Source: Desulfuromonadales bacterium C00003107 (GTDB lineage Bacteria > Desulfobacterota > Desulfuromonadia > Desulfuromonadales > Syntrophotaleaceae). Taken from it: DNA of 7,860 nt. Every line of letters begins with the position of its first letter. Position 1 is the first letter of the stretch. Shown piece after piece: positions 1-6,280 of this stretch. Below the pieces are notes generated by a model. It was not told the origin of the DNA. It was given only the letters and a program-made list of their open reading frames with translations, and searched no databases. Where the stretch lies: positions 1 through 7,860 of the forward strand of contig MAXT01000099.1 of assembly GCA_001751225.1 (NCBI GenBank). The letters are read 5' to 3'. The position numbers and the translations under genes are program-made.

Positions 1-1
1 G

Positions 2-3000
2 AGCGAGACACGCAAGCCGGTGGGCATGGCCGAAGTGTCGATGATCTTTTCCAACGACCGGGGCCTTGGCCCTCCGGCCATTCGCGATTACCCGGAAATC
101 ATGGTGACCCGCCGGCTCTATCGCAACGGCGATAGTGAATACCGACTGAATAAGACTCCCTGCCGGCTGCTTGATATCACCGAGTTGTTCATGGATACCG
201 GTGTCGGAGCGCGAGCCTATTCGATCATCGAACAGGGCAAGATCGGTATGATTCTCAATGCCAAGCCCGAAGACAGACGCTTTCTGATCGAGGAGGCCGC
301 CGGCATCAGCAAGTTCAAGGCTCGCAAGCAGGCGGCCTTACGCAAAATTGAAGCGACCCGGCAGAACCTGCTGCGCTTGCGGGATATTATCAGTGAGGTG
401 CGCCGGCAGCTCAATGCCCTCAAACGGCAATCGCGCAAGGCGGAACAGTACCGAGATTACCGTGAAGAGTTCAAATCCATCGAAGTGGGTCTGGCCGCAG
501 AACGCTATCGAGAGCTGGGCGCTCAGCAGGTGGTAGAGGATGCAGCCCTGAACGAGCGGAGTCGCAGGCGGGAAGCGCTGGACATGCGCCTGCAAAAAGA
601 AGAGTTGGAGTTTGAAAAGCTGCGTTTATTGCAGGCCGAGGCAGAAAAAGAGCTGGCACAAAAGCAGGAGCAGTTCTTCCATCTGATGGCCTCGATTCAG
701 CAGGTTGAATCGCGTATCGATTTTGATCAGAAGGCGATGGCCAGCCTGCAGCGCCAGCAGGAGCGCCTGTCATCTGATCTCGAAAGTCTCGGCAGGCAGT
801 TGGCCGAGACAGATCAGGAAGAAATGGCTCTGCGCTCCAGCGAGTCTAGTTTTGAAGTCGATCTCGCTCGAGACACGGATCGGTTGGCAACGGGTGAGGA
901 AGCCCTGGAGGCTTTGGCCGCTGCCGACGAAGTGGCGCTCAAGGCCTTGGAAAAGGATCGCCAGGCGCTGTTTGCCCTTAGCGGCGAGCTGTCGCGACTG
1001 GATAATCGCCGAGAGGAAGTGCAGCGCCGCCAACTGGCCTTGACAGAAAAACATTCCCACAATGGTCAGGAACAGAAGCTGATCGAGGGGCAGCTGGGCC
1101 ACCTCCAGGAGCGAATCGTCGATCAGCAAGGGGCTCTGGACGAGTGGCGGCAGAGCCGTGCCGATCTGCAACAGAACCTAGCGTCGGCACAAAAGCAGAT
1201 TCAGCGCGTTCGCCAGCAGATGGAAGAGGGCGAAATGCTACTCTTGCAGCGTCAGGAAGTATTGAGCCGCCGGCGCTCCCGTCTAGAGTCCCTGCGTGAT
1301 CTGGAGAGCAATCTTGAGGGCTATCAGGAAGGGGTTCAGACCCTTCTGACTGATGGTGATTGGCGCGAGTGCTGCGACGGCCTGGTCGCCGATCTGCTAG
1401 AGGTGCCAGCTGGTTACGAAGTGGCCCTGGAGGCGGTTTTGGGAGACCAGCTGCAGGCCTTGCTGCCAAACTGCAGTGAGGATGTCTGGCCGGCTCTGGA
1501 GCTTTTGCGCAACAAGGGCGGGCGTAGCGCCTTTCTGCTGCCAACTAGCGACACTGCTCAGGGAACTGCCTTGGCCGTGGCAGGCGGGATCGCCCTCGAC
1601 ACCTTGGTCAGCCCCAAAGCGGGAGCTGAACAGACGGTTGCCGCTTTACTGGAAGGGCTGTTTCTGGTGGAGGAGCTCAGCCCCTATCTGCAGATGCCGT
1701 TGCCCAAGGGCGTGACCTTGGTGACGCCTGGCGGGGATTGTCTCTCCCATCGTGGTCTATTGCAGGGCGGTGCTAATAGCGCTCTTAATACGGGCTTGTT
1801 GCATAAACGGCGGGAGATGAAGGAATTGGCCACTGAGGTGGAGAGCCTGGATCTAGAGCTAGCGGAGCTGTACCGACAGCGACAGCAGCAAAAAGATTTG
1901 CTGGCTGAGGCCGAAGGGGCTCTGCAAGAACTCGCTAGTTCCTTGCATTCCCAGGAGTTGCGCCTGGCCGACGGTGAAAAAGATCGCAGCCGTTTGCTCG
2001 ACGATGCTCGCCGGCTTAAGGAACGGGCCGAGCTGCTGACGTTTGAGGAAGAACAGCTGGCCGAGGAAGCGGATGCCCTGCAGAAAGAGCTGGCCGCGGC
2101 ACAGAGCGGCAGTAGCGAACGTACAGGGCGAAAAACTGAACTGGAACGGTCGCTGGCCGCGCACCAGGAGGAACTGCAAAAGCGCCGCCAGACCCTGGCT
2201 AGAGCGCGGGATGAAGTAACCTCTCTTAAGGTAGCGCTGGCCGGATTGCGGGAGCGGGGCGAAGGCAACCGCCGCAATCTGCATCGATTGGGCAAATTAC
2301 GTGAGGAAACGCAACGGCGTCTGCTCGGTTTGCGGCAACAGCAGCAAGAAGCGGTTCAGGAAGCTGAGCAGTTGCAGCAGGCCATGGAGCGCCACCGCAT
2401 CGAAATGGATGTCCTGTTGCGGCGACGGGATGAGGAGTCGAAGCGCCAGAATGCTGTCAAGGATCGTTTTGAGGAGGATGCCCAGGGTTTGCGAGAACGG
2501 GAAGCCGAACTCAAAGACCTGCGCAAGCAGCAGGCTATCCTGCAGGATGAATTGACCCGAAGCCAGGTCACGTTGCGCGAAATAGAGCTGGAAATGGAGC
2601 ATTTGCGGCAAACGGTACTCGACCGCTATCGCGTTGATCTGTCACAGGATCAAGGGGAGGTTCAACCCCTGGATGAAGCTCAGGCTCAAAGGCGTTTAAC
2701 CGAGCTGCGTCGCCTGTTGGATGAGATGGGGGAGGTCAACCTGATGGCGATTGAGGAGTTTCAGGACCTGGAAGAACGCTGGACCTTCTTGACCGAGCAG
2801 GAGCAGGATCTGCAGACCTCCATGGAGGGGTTGCAATCAGCCATCACCAAAATTAACCGGACAACGCGAAAACGCTTTCGTGAGACCTTTGAGCAGGTCA
2901 ACGAGCGCTTTCAGCAGGTCTTTCCGCGACTTTTTCTCGGCGGCCAGGCCGAGTTGAAACTTACCGATGAACAGGACTTGCTGGAGACGGGCATCGATAT

Positions 3001-3325
3001 TTCGGTGCAACCGCCGGGTAAGAAGCTGCAGAGCGTGAACCTGCTTTCCGGCGGGGAAAAGGCCCTGACCGCGGTCGCACTGATTTTCGCCATCTTTCTC
3101 ATCAAGCCTTCGCCCTTTTGTATTCTCGATGAGGTCGATGCCCCTCTGGATGATGCCAATATCAGCCGTTTTAACGACATGGTGAAGGAAATGTCGAGCA
3201 AGTCCCAATTTATTATTATTACTCACAATAAAAGGACTATGGCGGTCGCCAATACCTTGTATGGTGTGACTATGGAGACGCCCGGAGTTTCGAAGCTGGT
3301 CTCGGTGTGTATCAACGACTTTTGA
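2..3325 (+). CDS. smc: Chromosome partition protein SMC (5' end outside window)
   Basis: ATPase that forms the SMC-ScpAB condensin ring, which organises and segregates the chromosome. The frame is open from base 2 (SETRKPVGMAEVSMIF, typical of the SMC head), so the start codon and the Walker A region lie upstream. About 1107 residues are visible against a usual length near 1170-1190. Counting from base 2, the N-terminal head runs to about residue 130. Long Glu/Gln/Arg-rich coiled-coil arms flank a hinge at about 440-595 that ends in the Gly-rich GLLQGGANS. The C-terminal head carries the ABC signature SGGE (1016-1019), Walker B with catalytic Glu in CILDEVDAPLDDAN (1040-1053), and the switch His in THNK (1074-1077). 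All visible ATPase motifs are intact, and no frameshift was seen. The stop codon TGA touches the fold-back repeat that begins at 3325. Confidence 0.97.
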   Translation, partial: SETRKPVGMAEVSMIFSNDRGLGPPAIRDYPEIMVTRRLYRNGDSEYRLNKTPCRLLDITELFMDTGVGARAYSIIEQGKIGMILNAKPEDRRFLIEEAAGISKFKARKQAALRKIEATRQNLLRLRDIISEVRRQLNALKRQSRKAEQYRDYREEFKSIEVGLAAERYRELGAQQVVEDAALNERSRRREALDMRLQKEELEFEKLRLLQAEAEKELAQKQEQFFHLMASIQQVESRIDFDQKAMASLQRQQERLSSDLESLGRQLAETDQEEMALRSSESSFEVDLARDTDRLATGEEALEALAAADEVALKALEKDRQALFALSGELSRLDNRREEVQRRQLALTEKHSHNGQEQKLIEGQLGHLQERIVDQQGALDEWRQSRADLQQNLASAQKQIQRVRQQMEEGEMLLLQRQEVLSRRRSRLESLRDLESNLEGYQEGVQTLLTDGDWRECCDGLVADLLEVPAGYEVALEAVLGDQLQALLPNCSEDVWPALELLRNKGGRSAFLLPTSDTAQGTALAVAGGIALDTLVSPKAGAEQTVAALLEGLFLVEELSPYLQMPLPKGVTLVTPGGDCLSHRGLLQGGANSALNTGLLHKRREMKELATEVESLDLELAELYRQRQQQKDLLAEAEGALQELASSLHSQELRLADGEKDRSRLLDDARRLKERAELLTFEEEQLAEEADALQKELAAAQSGSSERTGRKTELERSLAAHQEELQKRRQTLARARDEVTSLKVALAGLRERGEGNRRNLHRLGKLREETQRRLLGLRQQQQEAVQEAEQLQQAMERHRIEMDVLLRRRDEESKRQNAVKDRFEEDAQGLREREAELKDLRKQQAILQDELTRSQVTLREIELEMEHLRQTVLDRYRVDLSQDQGEVQPLDEAQAQRRLTELRRLLDEMGEVNLMAIEEFQDLEERWTFLTEQEQDLQTSMEGLQSAITKINRTTRKRFRETFEQVNERFQQVFPRLFLGGQAELKLTDEQDLLETGIDISVQPPGKKLQSVNLLSGGEKALTAVALIFAIFLIKPSPFCILDEVDAPLDDANISRFNDMVKEMSSKSQFIIITHNKRTMAVANTLYGVTMETPGVSKLVSVCINDF

Positions 3326-3449
3326 TGGCGGCGCAAAAACTCACCAACTGCTGCGTTGTTGCAATTGATCTCGTCACTGCGGCGTACTTGAGTACGTCTC
3401 ATTCTACGACAATTGCGCGCTTTGCATTTGGCTCTTTTTGCTTAGCCAT
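3325..3449. repeat. 125-bp imperfect fold-back (REP/MITE-like) element
   Basis: The segment folds back on itself around about 3388. Arms seen directly: ATGGC (3325-3329) with GCCAT (3445-3449); GCAAAAA (3333-3339) with TTTTTGC (3435-3441); CCAA (3344-3347) with TTGG (3428-3431); GCAATTG (3361-3367) with CAATTGC (3410-3416); and an inner stem 3381-3388 with 3391-3398 containing GTACT/AGTAC. All arms share nearly the same centre. The text (CTGCTGCGTTGTTGC, GCGGCGTACTTGAGTACG, CGCTTTGCATTTGGC, TTTTGCTTAGCC) resembles, from memory, a dispersed intergenic palindrome seen in several proteobacteria. Only one copy is in this window, so repetition in the genome is inferred. It could also end smc transcription, although there is no classical GC stem plus U-tract. 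Confidence 0.6.
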
Positions 3450-3496
3450 TCATTCTGTTTTGCTTTCTAGCGAAAGTATCACTTTTGGGAGCCGCG

Positions 3497-3856
3497 ATGC
3501 CTTTCAAACAATTGTTGGATGAATTGATCGATAATGTTCCCGGGGCTTCCGGGGCGATTATTGCTGACTGGGAAGGGGAGGCAGTAGCCCATGTCGCCCG
3601 AATGGACGACTATGAATTGCGGGTGATCGGTGCTCATAAGGGCATCATCCTTGGCAATTTGCGCCAAGTGATGAGCAGTCTGAAGGAAGATCATTTGCAG
3701 GAGGTGGTGATCGCTACCAGCAATGCACAGATTTTGATTCTTCCGGTGACTCAGGAATATTTTTTGCTGCTGGTCACCCAGCGTGACGCGGTACTCGGTC
3801 GCGCTCTGTATGTTTCACGCTGCTGCGTGGAGGAACTGAAAAAAGAAATTGCCTGA
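3497..3856 (+). CDS. Roadblock/LC7 domain protein (MglB-like)
   Basis: A 119-residue single-domain protein of the Roadblock/LC7 superfamily. These small dimeric proteins bind or regulate Ras-like GTPases; MglB, for example, acts as a GTPase-activating protein for MglA. The fold is supported by an N-terminal helix (FKQLLDELIDNVPGASGAII), the turn ADWEGEAVAHV, a central helix (GIILGNLRQVMSSLK), strands EVVIATSNAQILILPV and YFLLLVTQ, and a C-terminal helix (VSRCCVEELKKEIA). I chose the ATG at 3497 because GGGAG (3487-3491) lies five bases upstream. A TTG at 3485 would extend it by four residues but would leave that Shine-Dalgarno sequence unused. It sits between smc and ftsY, 52 bp before ftsY. 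No GTPase partner of the MglA type is in the window, so the target is unknown. FtsY is a GTPase but of the SRP family, and a link to it would be speculation. Confidence 0.85.
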   Translation: MPFKQLLDELIDNVPGASGAIIADWEGEAVAHVARMDDYELRVIGAHKGIILGNLRQVMSSLKEDHLQEVVIATSNAQILILPVTQEYFLLLVTQRDAVLGRALYVSRCCVEELKKEIA

Positions 3857-3878
3857 CCCGTCCAGGCGGGACCGGCAA

Positions 3879-3884
3879 TATAAT
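3879..3884 (+). promoter_or_regulatory. Isolated TATAAT -10-like hexamer upstream of ftsY
   Basis: A perfect TATAAT lies in a short AT-rich stretch 25 bases before the ftsY start codon. No convincing -35 hexamer sits at 16-18 bp spacing (the 17-bp position reads ACCCGT), so this is at best a weak promoter. The short stem CCCG (3857-3860) / CGGG (3867-3870) lies just upstream of it. Confidence 0.22.
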
Positions 3885-3908
3885 TTATGTGAAGGAGCTC
3901 GAGAATAA

Positions 3909-5333
3909 ATGGAATGGTTTTTCCGTTGGAAATTGGTTGTTATTGAGTGGCTGACCCAGGCCGGTGTGCCGGAAGAACAGCGGGCGACTATCGCTTTGGC
4001 CTTGTTTGCTTTCCTGGTGGTTGTTGGTCTGTTGCTGGCCGGTTGGCTGACGGTACGTCTGCTTAGAAAACCTTCCCTGCCCCCGGCGGCAGAAGAGACG
4101 GCAGAAACGCCTGTTGTGGAGCAAGGAGTCGCTGAACCGGATGCGACTTTACAGGAACCTCTAGCCGAACCGGTTATAGAGGCGGTTGAAGCTGATGTTG
4201 CGGTTTCCGTGGCAGAAATGCCGAAGGAAACGCCGCTAGCGGAGGAGATTGCGGCAGGCTCCGATGAGCAAGCAGATTCTATTGCTGAAGAAGCAACTTT
4301 GCTGGCAGAAGTAGAGGTTGCGCCTGCTCCAGAAGAAATCGCCGCTGCCGTTGCAGAAGAAATTGCACCTGTTGAGGTGGCCGTCGTACCGGAATCGGAA
4401 CTGCCGGTCAAGGTCAGCCTCTTAGACCGCATGCGGGCCGGTTTGGCCAAAACTCAGGCTTCGTTGGTGGGGCGCATCGATGCTCTGCTGAGCAGTTCCC
4501 AAAGCATTGATGAAGATCTGCTTGAAGAGTTAGAAGAGGTGCTGGTGAGCGCCGATTTTGGCATGCAGACCACTATGGACTTGATGCAATCACTGGAAAA
4601 GCGCATTGCCGCTGGCCAGGCAGCCGACCCCCAGGCGCTGCGCGGTTTGTTGAAAGATGAAATCTGGCAGCGGCTGCGTCTGGAAGCGGCACCTTTGGAC
4701 CTTGAAGGAGCGTCGCCTTTTGTCATCATGGTGGTCGGAGTCAACGGTGTGGGAAAAACCACCACCATCGGCAAGCTAGCCCATCAGTTCGTCAGCCAGG
4801 GAAAAACGGTGTTGCTTGGTGCCGGCGATACCTTTCGGGCCGCCGCCGCAGAGCAGCTGACAATTTGGGGGGAGCGGGCTGGGGTGGAGGTGATTCGTCA
4901 TGAGTCCGGTTCAGATCCTGCCGCAGTGGCCTTTGATGCGGCAAAAGCTGCGGTGGCGCGCAAGGTCGATGTGCTTATCCTCGATACCGCCGGCCGTCTG
5001 CATACTAAGGTCAATCTGATGGAGGAATTAAAGAAGATCCGCCGGGTGCTTGATCGAGAGATCCCCGGGGCACCTCACGAAACCCTGTTGGTGGTCGATG
5101 CTACCACCGGTCAGAATGCCTTGGTTCAGGCGCGGCTCTTTCAAGAGGCTGTGGAAGTGTCGGGGCTGGCTTTGACCAAACTTGACGGAACCGCACGGGG
5201 CGGTATGCTGGTGGCTATCGGCAATGAACTCGGTCTGCCGGTGCGATACGTCGGTATCGGAGAAGGCCTGGAGGATCTGCGGCCCTTTGAACCGGATCTT
5301 TTTGTGGAGGCCCTGTTTGAGCAACGGGGATAA
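3909..5333 (+). CDS. ftsY: Signal recognition particle receptor FtsY
   Basis: SRP-family GTPase that docks ribosome-SRP complexes at the inner membrane for co-translational membrane protein insertion. Of 474 residues, 27-49 form one clear hydrophobic segment ([23 protein letters not shown]) followed by basic RLLRK. Residues about 58-165 are a low-complexity Ala/Glu/Val linker. The N domain starts near 169 ([15 protein letters not shown]). The G domain shows the P-loop GVNGVGKTT (277-285), [11 protein letters not shown] (307-317), DTAGR (359-363), [10 protein letters not shown] (423-432) and the closing [22 protein letters not shown]. Every GTPase motif is intact. The Shine-Dalgarno AAGGAG (3892-3897) lies 11 bases before the ATG, slightly far. 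The linker is typical of FtsY A domains. The membrane-spanning N-terminus differs from the amphipathic-helix attachment of the E. coli protein. Confidence 0.97.
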   Translation: MEWFFRWKLVVIEWLTQAGVPEEQRATIALALFAFLVVVGLLLAGWLTVRLLRKPSLPPAAEETAETPVVEQGVAEPDATLQEPLAEPVIEAVEADVAVSVAEMPKETPLAEEIAAGSDEQADSIAEEATLLAEVEVAPAPEEIAAAVAEEIAPVEVAVVPESELPVKVSLLDRMRAGLAKTQASLVGRIDALLSSSQSIDEDLLEELEEVLVSADFGMQTTMDLMQSLEKRIAAGQAADPQALRGLLKDEIWQRLRLEAAPLDLEGASPFVIMVVGVNGVGKTTTIGKLAHQFVSQGKTVLLGAGDTFRAAAAEQLTIWGERAGVEVIRHESGSDPAAVAFDAAKAAVARKVDVLILDTAGRLHTKVNLMEELKKIRRVLDREIPGAPHETLLVVDATTGQNALVQARLFQEAVEVSGLALTKLDGTARGGMLVAIGNELGLPVRYVGIGEGLEDLRPFEPDLFVEALFEQRG

Positions 5334-5337
5334 CTCC

Positions 5338-5366
5338 TTGACTTTTAGTTGTTGTTTACATAAGAT
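5338..5366 (+). promoter_or_regulatory. Sigma70-like promoter for zapB-zapA
   Basis: TTGACT (5338-5343, 5 of 6 matches to the -35 consensus) and TAAGAT (5361-5366, 4 of 6 to the -10) are separated by exactly 17 bp. The predicted start is near 5373, about 20 bases before the zapB start codon. The segment is AT-rich compared with its surroundings and begins four bases after the ftsY stop codon, so zapBA can probably be transcribed independently of ftsY. Confidence 0.6.
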
Positions 5367-5393
5367 TTTTCAACTCAACAGAGAAGGAATATC

Positions 5394-5585
5394 GTGGATT
5401 TAAGTATCGTTCTTCGACTCGAAGAAAAGATCGATCAGCTTCTGGCTCGTAAGCAGGGCCTAGAGGAACAGTGTCGACAACTGGCGGCTGAAAAGGCGGC
5501 TCTGCTGCAGGAAAAGCAACAGTTCGGCATTGAGCTGGACAGGATTCTTGCTAAGCTGGACGGTCTGGATCAGGAAATGCCTTGA
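5394..5585 (+). CDS. zapB: ZapB-like coiled-coil cell division protein
   Basis: A 63-residue protein that is almost entirely coiled coil: heptad-like Leu/Ile spacing runs through LRLEEKIDQLLARKQGLEEQCRQ and on to about residue 58. Size, coiled-coil character and position directly before zapA match the small ZapB-type proteins that link ZapA-bound Z-rings to the division site. Sequence identity in such short coiled coils is weak evidence, so the assignment rests largely on the neighbour. The start is GTG at 5394, supported by AAGGA (5384-5388) five bases upstream. Its stop TGA (5583-5585) overlaps the zapA start in the string TTGA, which implies translational coupling. Confidence 0.75.
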   Translation: MDLSIVLRLEEKIDQLLARKQGLEEQCRQLAAEKAALLQEKQQFGIELDRILAKLDGLDQEMP

Positions 5586-5872
5586 AGCATGCCGTACAAG
5601 TCACTATTCTTGGCCAGCAATATACGGTGAAGAGTGCCGCGTCGCCGGAAGAGGTTCAGCGCGTGGCGGACTTCGTTAATTGCCAGGTTGCGGAGGTGGC
5701 GGCCAGTAAGTCAGTTGATACTCTGAACTCTGCGATTCTGACTCTGATGAATATTGGCGGAGCGTATTTGCGCCTTCAAGATACCGTCGCGGAGCGACAG
5801 CAGGTTGAAGGACGCTTGCAGGAATTACTGCAGCGTCTTGAACAAGCCTGCCCCGACGAAGGGCATTCCTGA
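5582..5872 (+). CDS. zapA: Cell division protein ZapA
   Basis: Z-ring-associated protein that bundles and stabilises FtsZ filaments. Its 96 residues show the family pattern: an N-terminal beta-rich part (VQVTILGQQYTVKSAASPEEVQRVADFVNCQV), a helix carrying DTLNSAILTLMNIGGAYLRLQ, which matches the conserved ALNIA.E-type region, and a C-terminal coiled coil (AERQQVEGRLQELLQRLEQ) for tetramer formation. The start is TTG at 5582. No in-frame ATG is available near the N-terminus (the ATG at 5589 is out of frame and the ATG at 5577 gives two codons and a stop). AGGA (5572-5575) lies six bases upstream, and the four-base overlap with zapB supports coupled translation. The last residues (CPDEGHS) are probably disordered. 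Confidence 0.92.
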   Translation: MKHAVQVTILGQQYTVKSAASPEEVQRVADFVNCQVAEVAASKSVDTLNSAILTLMNIGGAYLRLQDTVAERQQVEGRLQELLQRLEQACPDEGHS

Positions 5873-5895
5873 AGCTGCTGCGCTCTGAGTTCATT

Positions 5896-5924
5896 CTGAT
5901 GCGTTGGCTGATAGGCCGTATCAT
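5896..5924 (+). promoter_or_regulatory. Candidate promoter for the 6S RNA region
   Basis: TATCAT (5919-5924) matches the -10 consensus at 5 of 6 positions. Seventeen bases upstream, CTGATG (5896-5901) keeps only the central TGA of the -35. The predicted start, about 5931, falls just before the 5' strand of the proposed 6S closing stem. The -10 lies inside a 6-bp hairpin (5913-5918 with 5925-5930), which could alternatively be a weak terminator for zapA. Confidence 0.35.
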
Positions 5925-5934
5925 CGGCCTTAGT

Positions 5935-6118
5935 GTTCTCTGCGGAAAGAATTCAAGATAGATCGACAGATTGGTAGCCCGAATGCGCTGTAATTAAAAC
6001 AAGCGCTTTTGTTAATCCGGTTGAACAGCCTTGATTCGGTATAAAGTTTTCGCGTCTGCCTGTAAGGGCGTTGGCCGTTATAGATTGCATAGTATCTTAG
6101 GATTTGTTTTCGGCGGCA
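5935..6118 (+). ncRNA. ssrS: Candidate 6S RNA (approximate ends)
   Basis: 6S RNA binds sigma70-RNA polymerase and mimics an open promoter. In proteobacteria its gene usually lies between zapA and the fau/ygfA gene, exactly the arrangement here. I can pair 5940-5960 with 6093-6116: CTGC with GGCGG, GAAA with TTTC, then AAGATA (5955-5960) with TATCTT (6093-6098). This gives about 18 pairs with three mismatches and two small bulges and encloses about 177 nt, the usual 6S size. Inside, GG (5973-5974)/CC (6075-6076) and GCCC (5977-5980)/GGGC (6066-6069) continue the rod. An apical hairpin GCGCT (5985-5989)/AGCGC (6002-6006) is possible. The 3' strand CGGCGGCA recalls the E. coli 6S 3' end. Primary sequence is otherwise poorly conserved and the ends are uncertain; an alternative closing strand lies at 6227-6250. 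Confidence 0.5.
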
Positions 6119-6248
6119 ATGTTTTGAATCGACCCTGATTGGTCGCTGCGAGCTGCTGGCGCAAATGCTCTTTGCAATAGGCCTTGCTGGTTTTTAACCC
6201 AACCCGGATTAGACCCACCTGCGTTCCTGTCTTAATGCTTCTCTGCAG
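6119..6248 (+). other. Untranslated segment between candidate 6S RNA and fau, with small hairpins
   Basis: No plausible gene. Visible structure: a perfect 5-bp hairpin CGACC (6130-6134)/GGTCG (6141-6145); GCAAA (6161-6165)/TTTGC (6171-6175), which competes with GCAA (6174-6177)/TTGC (6184-6187); and GGTT (6189-6192)/AACC (6196-6199). None is followed by a proper U-tract, so I see no terminator. Read-through from the 6S promoter into fau, as known for E. coli ssrS-ygfA, is the simplest reading. Confidence 0.4.
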
Positions 6249-6274
6249 AGATCTCCGAAGACCAACGGAGATCT
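6249..6274 (+). promoter_or_regulatory. Hairpin that sequesters the fau ribosome binding site
   Basis: AGATCTCCG (6249-6257) and CGGAGATCT (6266-6274) are perfect 9-bp complements with an 8-base loop, ending six bases before the fau ATG. The only Shine-Dalgarno-like string, GGAG (6267-6270), lies in the 3' arm and pairs with CTCC of the 5' arm. Translation of fau should therefore be low unless the stem is opened. There is no U-tract, so it is not a terminator. Confidence 0.55.
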
Positions 6275-6280
6275 TCACCT

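Noticed and set aside
978..1544. Antisense open frames opposite smc (up to 203 codons elsewhere in the gene)
   Set aside because: They are shadows of the coiled-coil codon bias, overlap fully with a strongly supported gene and lack family features.
3307..3522. Small + strand open frame of 71 codons (MYQRLLMAAQKLTN...)
   Set aside because: It starts inside the end of smc, runs through the fold-back repeat and has no Shine-Dalgarno sequence. It is the chance translation of the repeat, which commonly yields such spurious proteins.
3815..4450. Long antisense open frame (211 codons) opposite ftsY, rich in Ser/Ala/Thr
   Set aside because: It mirrors the GC-rich Ala/Glu linker codons of ftsY on the other strand; no motif and no ribosome binding site support it.
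5913..5930. Rho-independent terminator after zapA
   Set aside because: The AGGCCG/CGGCCT stem with a 6-base loop is followed by TAGTGTTCTC, not a U-tract. The same bases hold a good -10 hexamer, so promoter use is at least as likely.
6021..6045. Promoter TTGAAC ... TATAAA
   Set aside because: Both hexamers are attractive, but the spacing is only 13 bp, too short for sigma70. It also lies inside the candidate 6S RNA.
5873..6280. Hidden protein gene or tRNA in the zapA-fau gap
   Set aside because: The frames are short and lack Shine-Dalgarno support. No cloverleaf or T-loop string (GTTCGA) was found.
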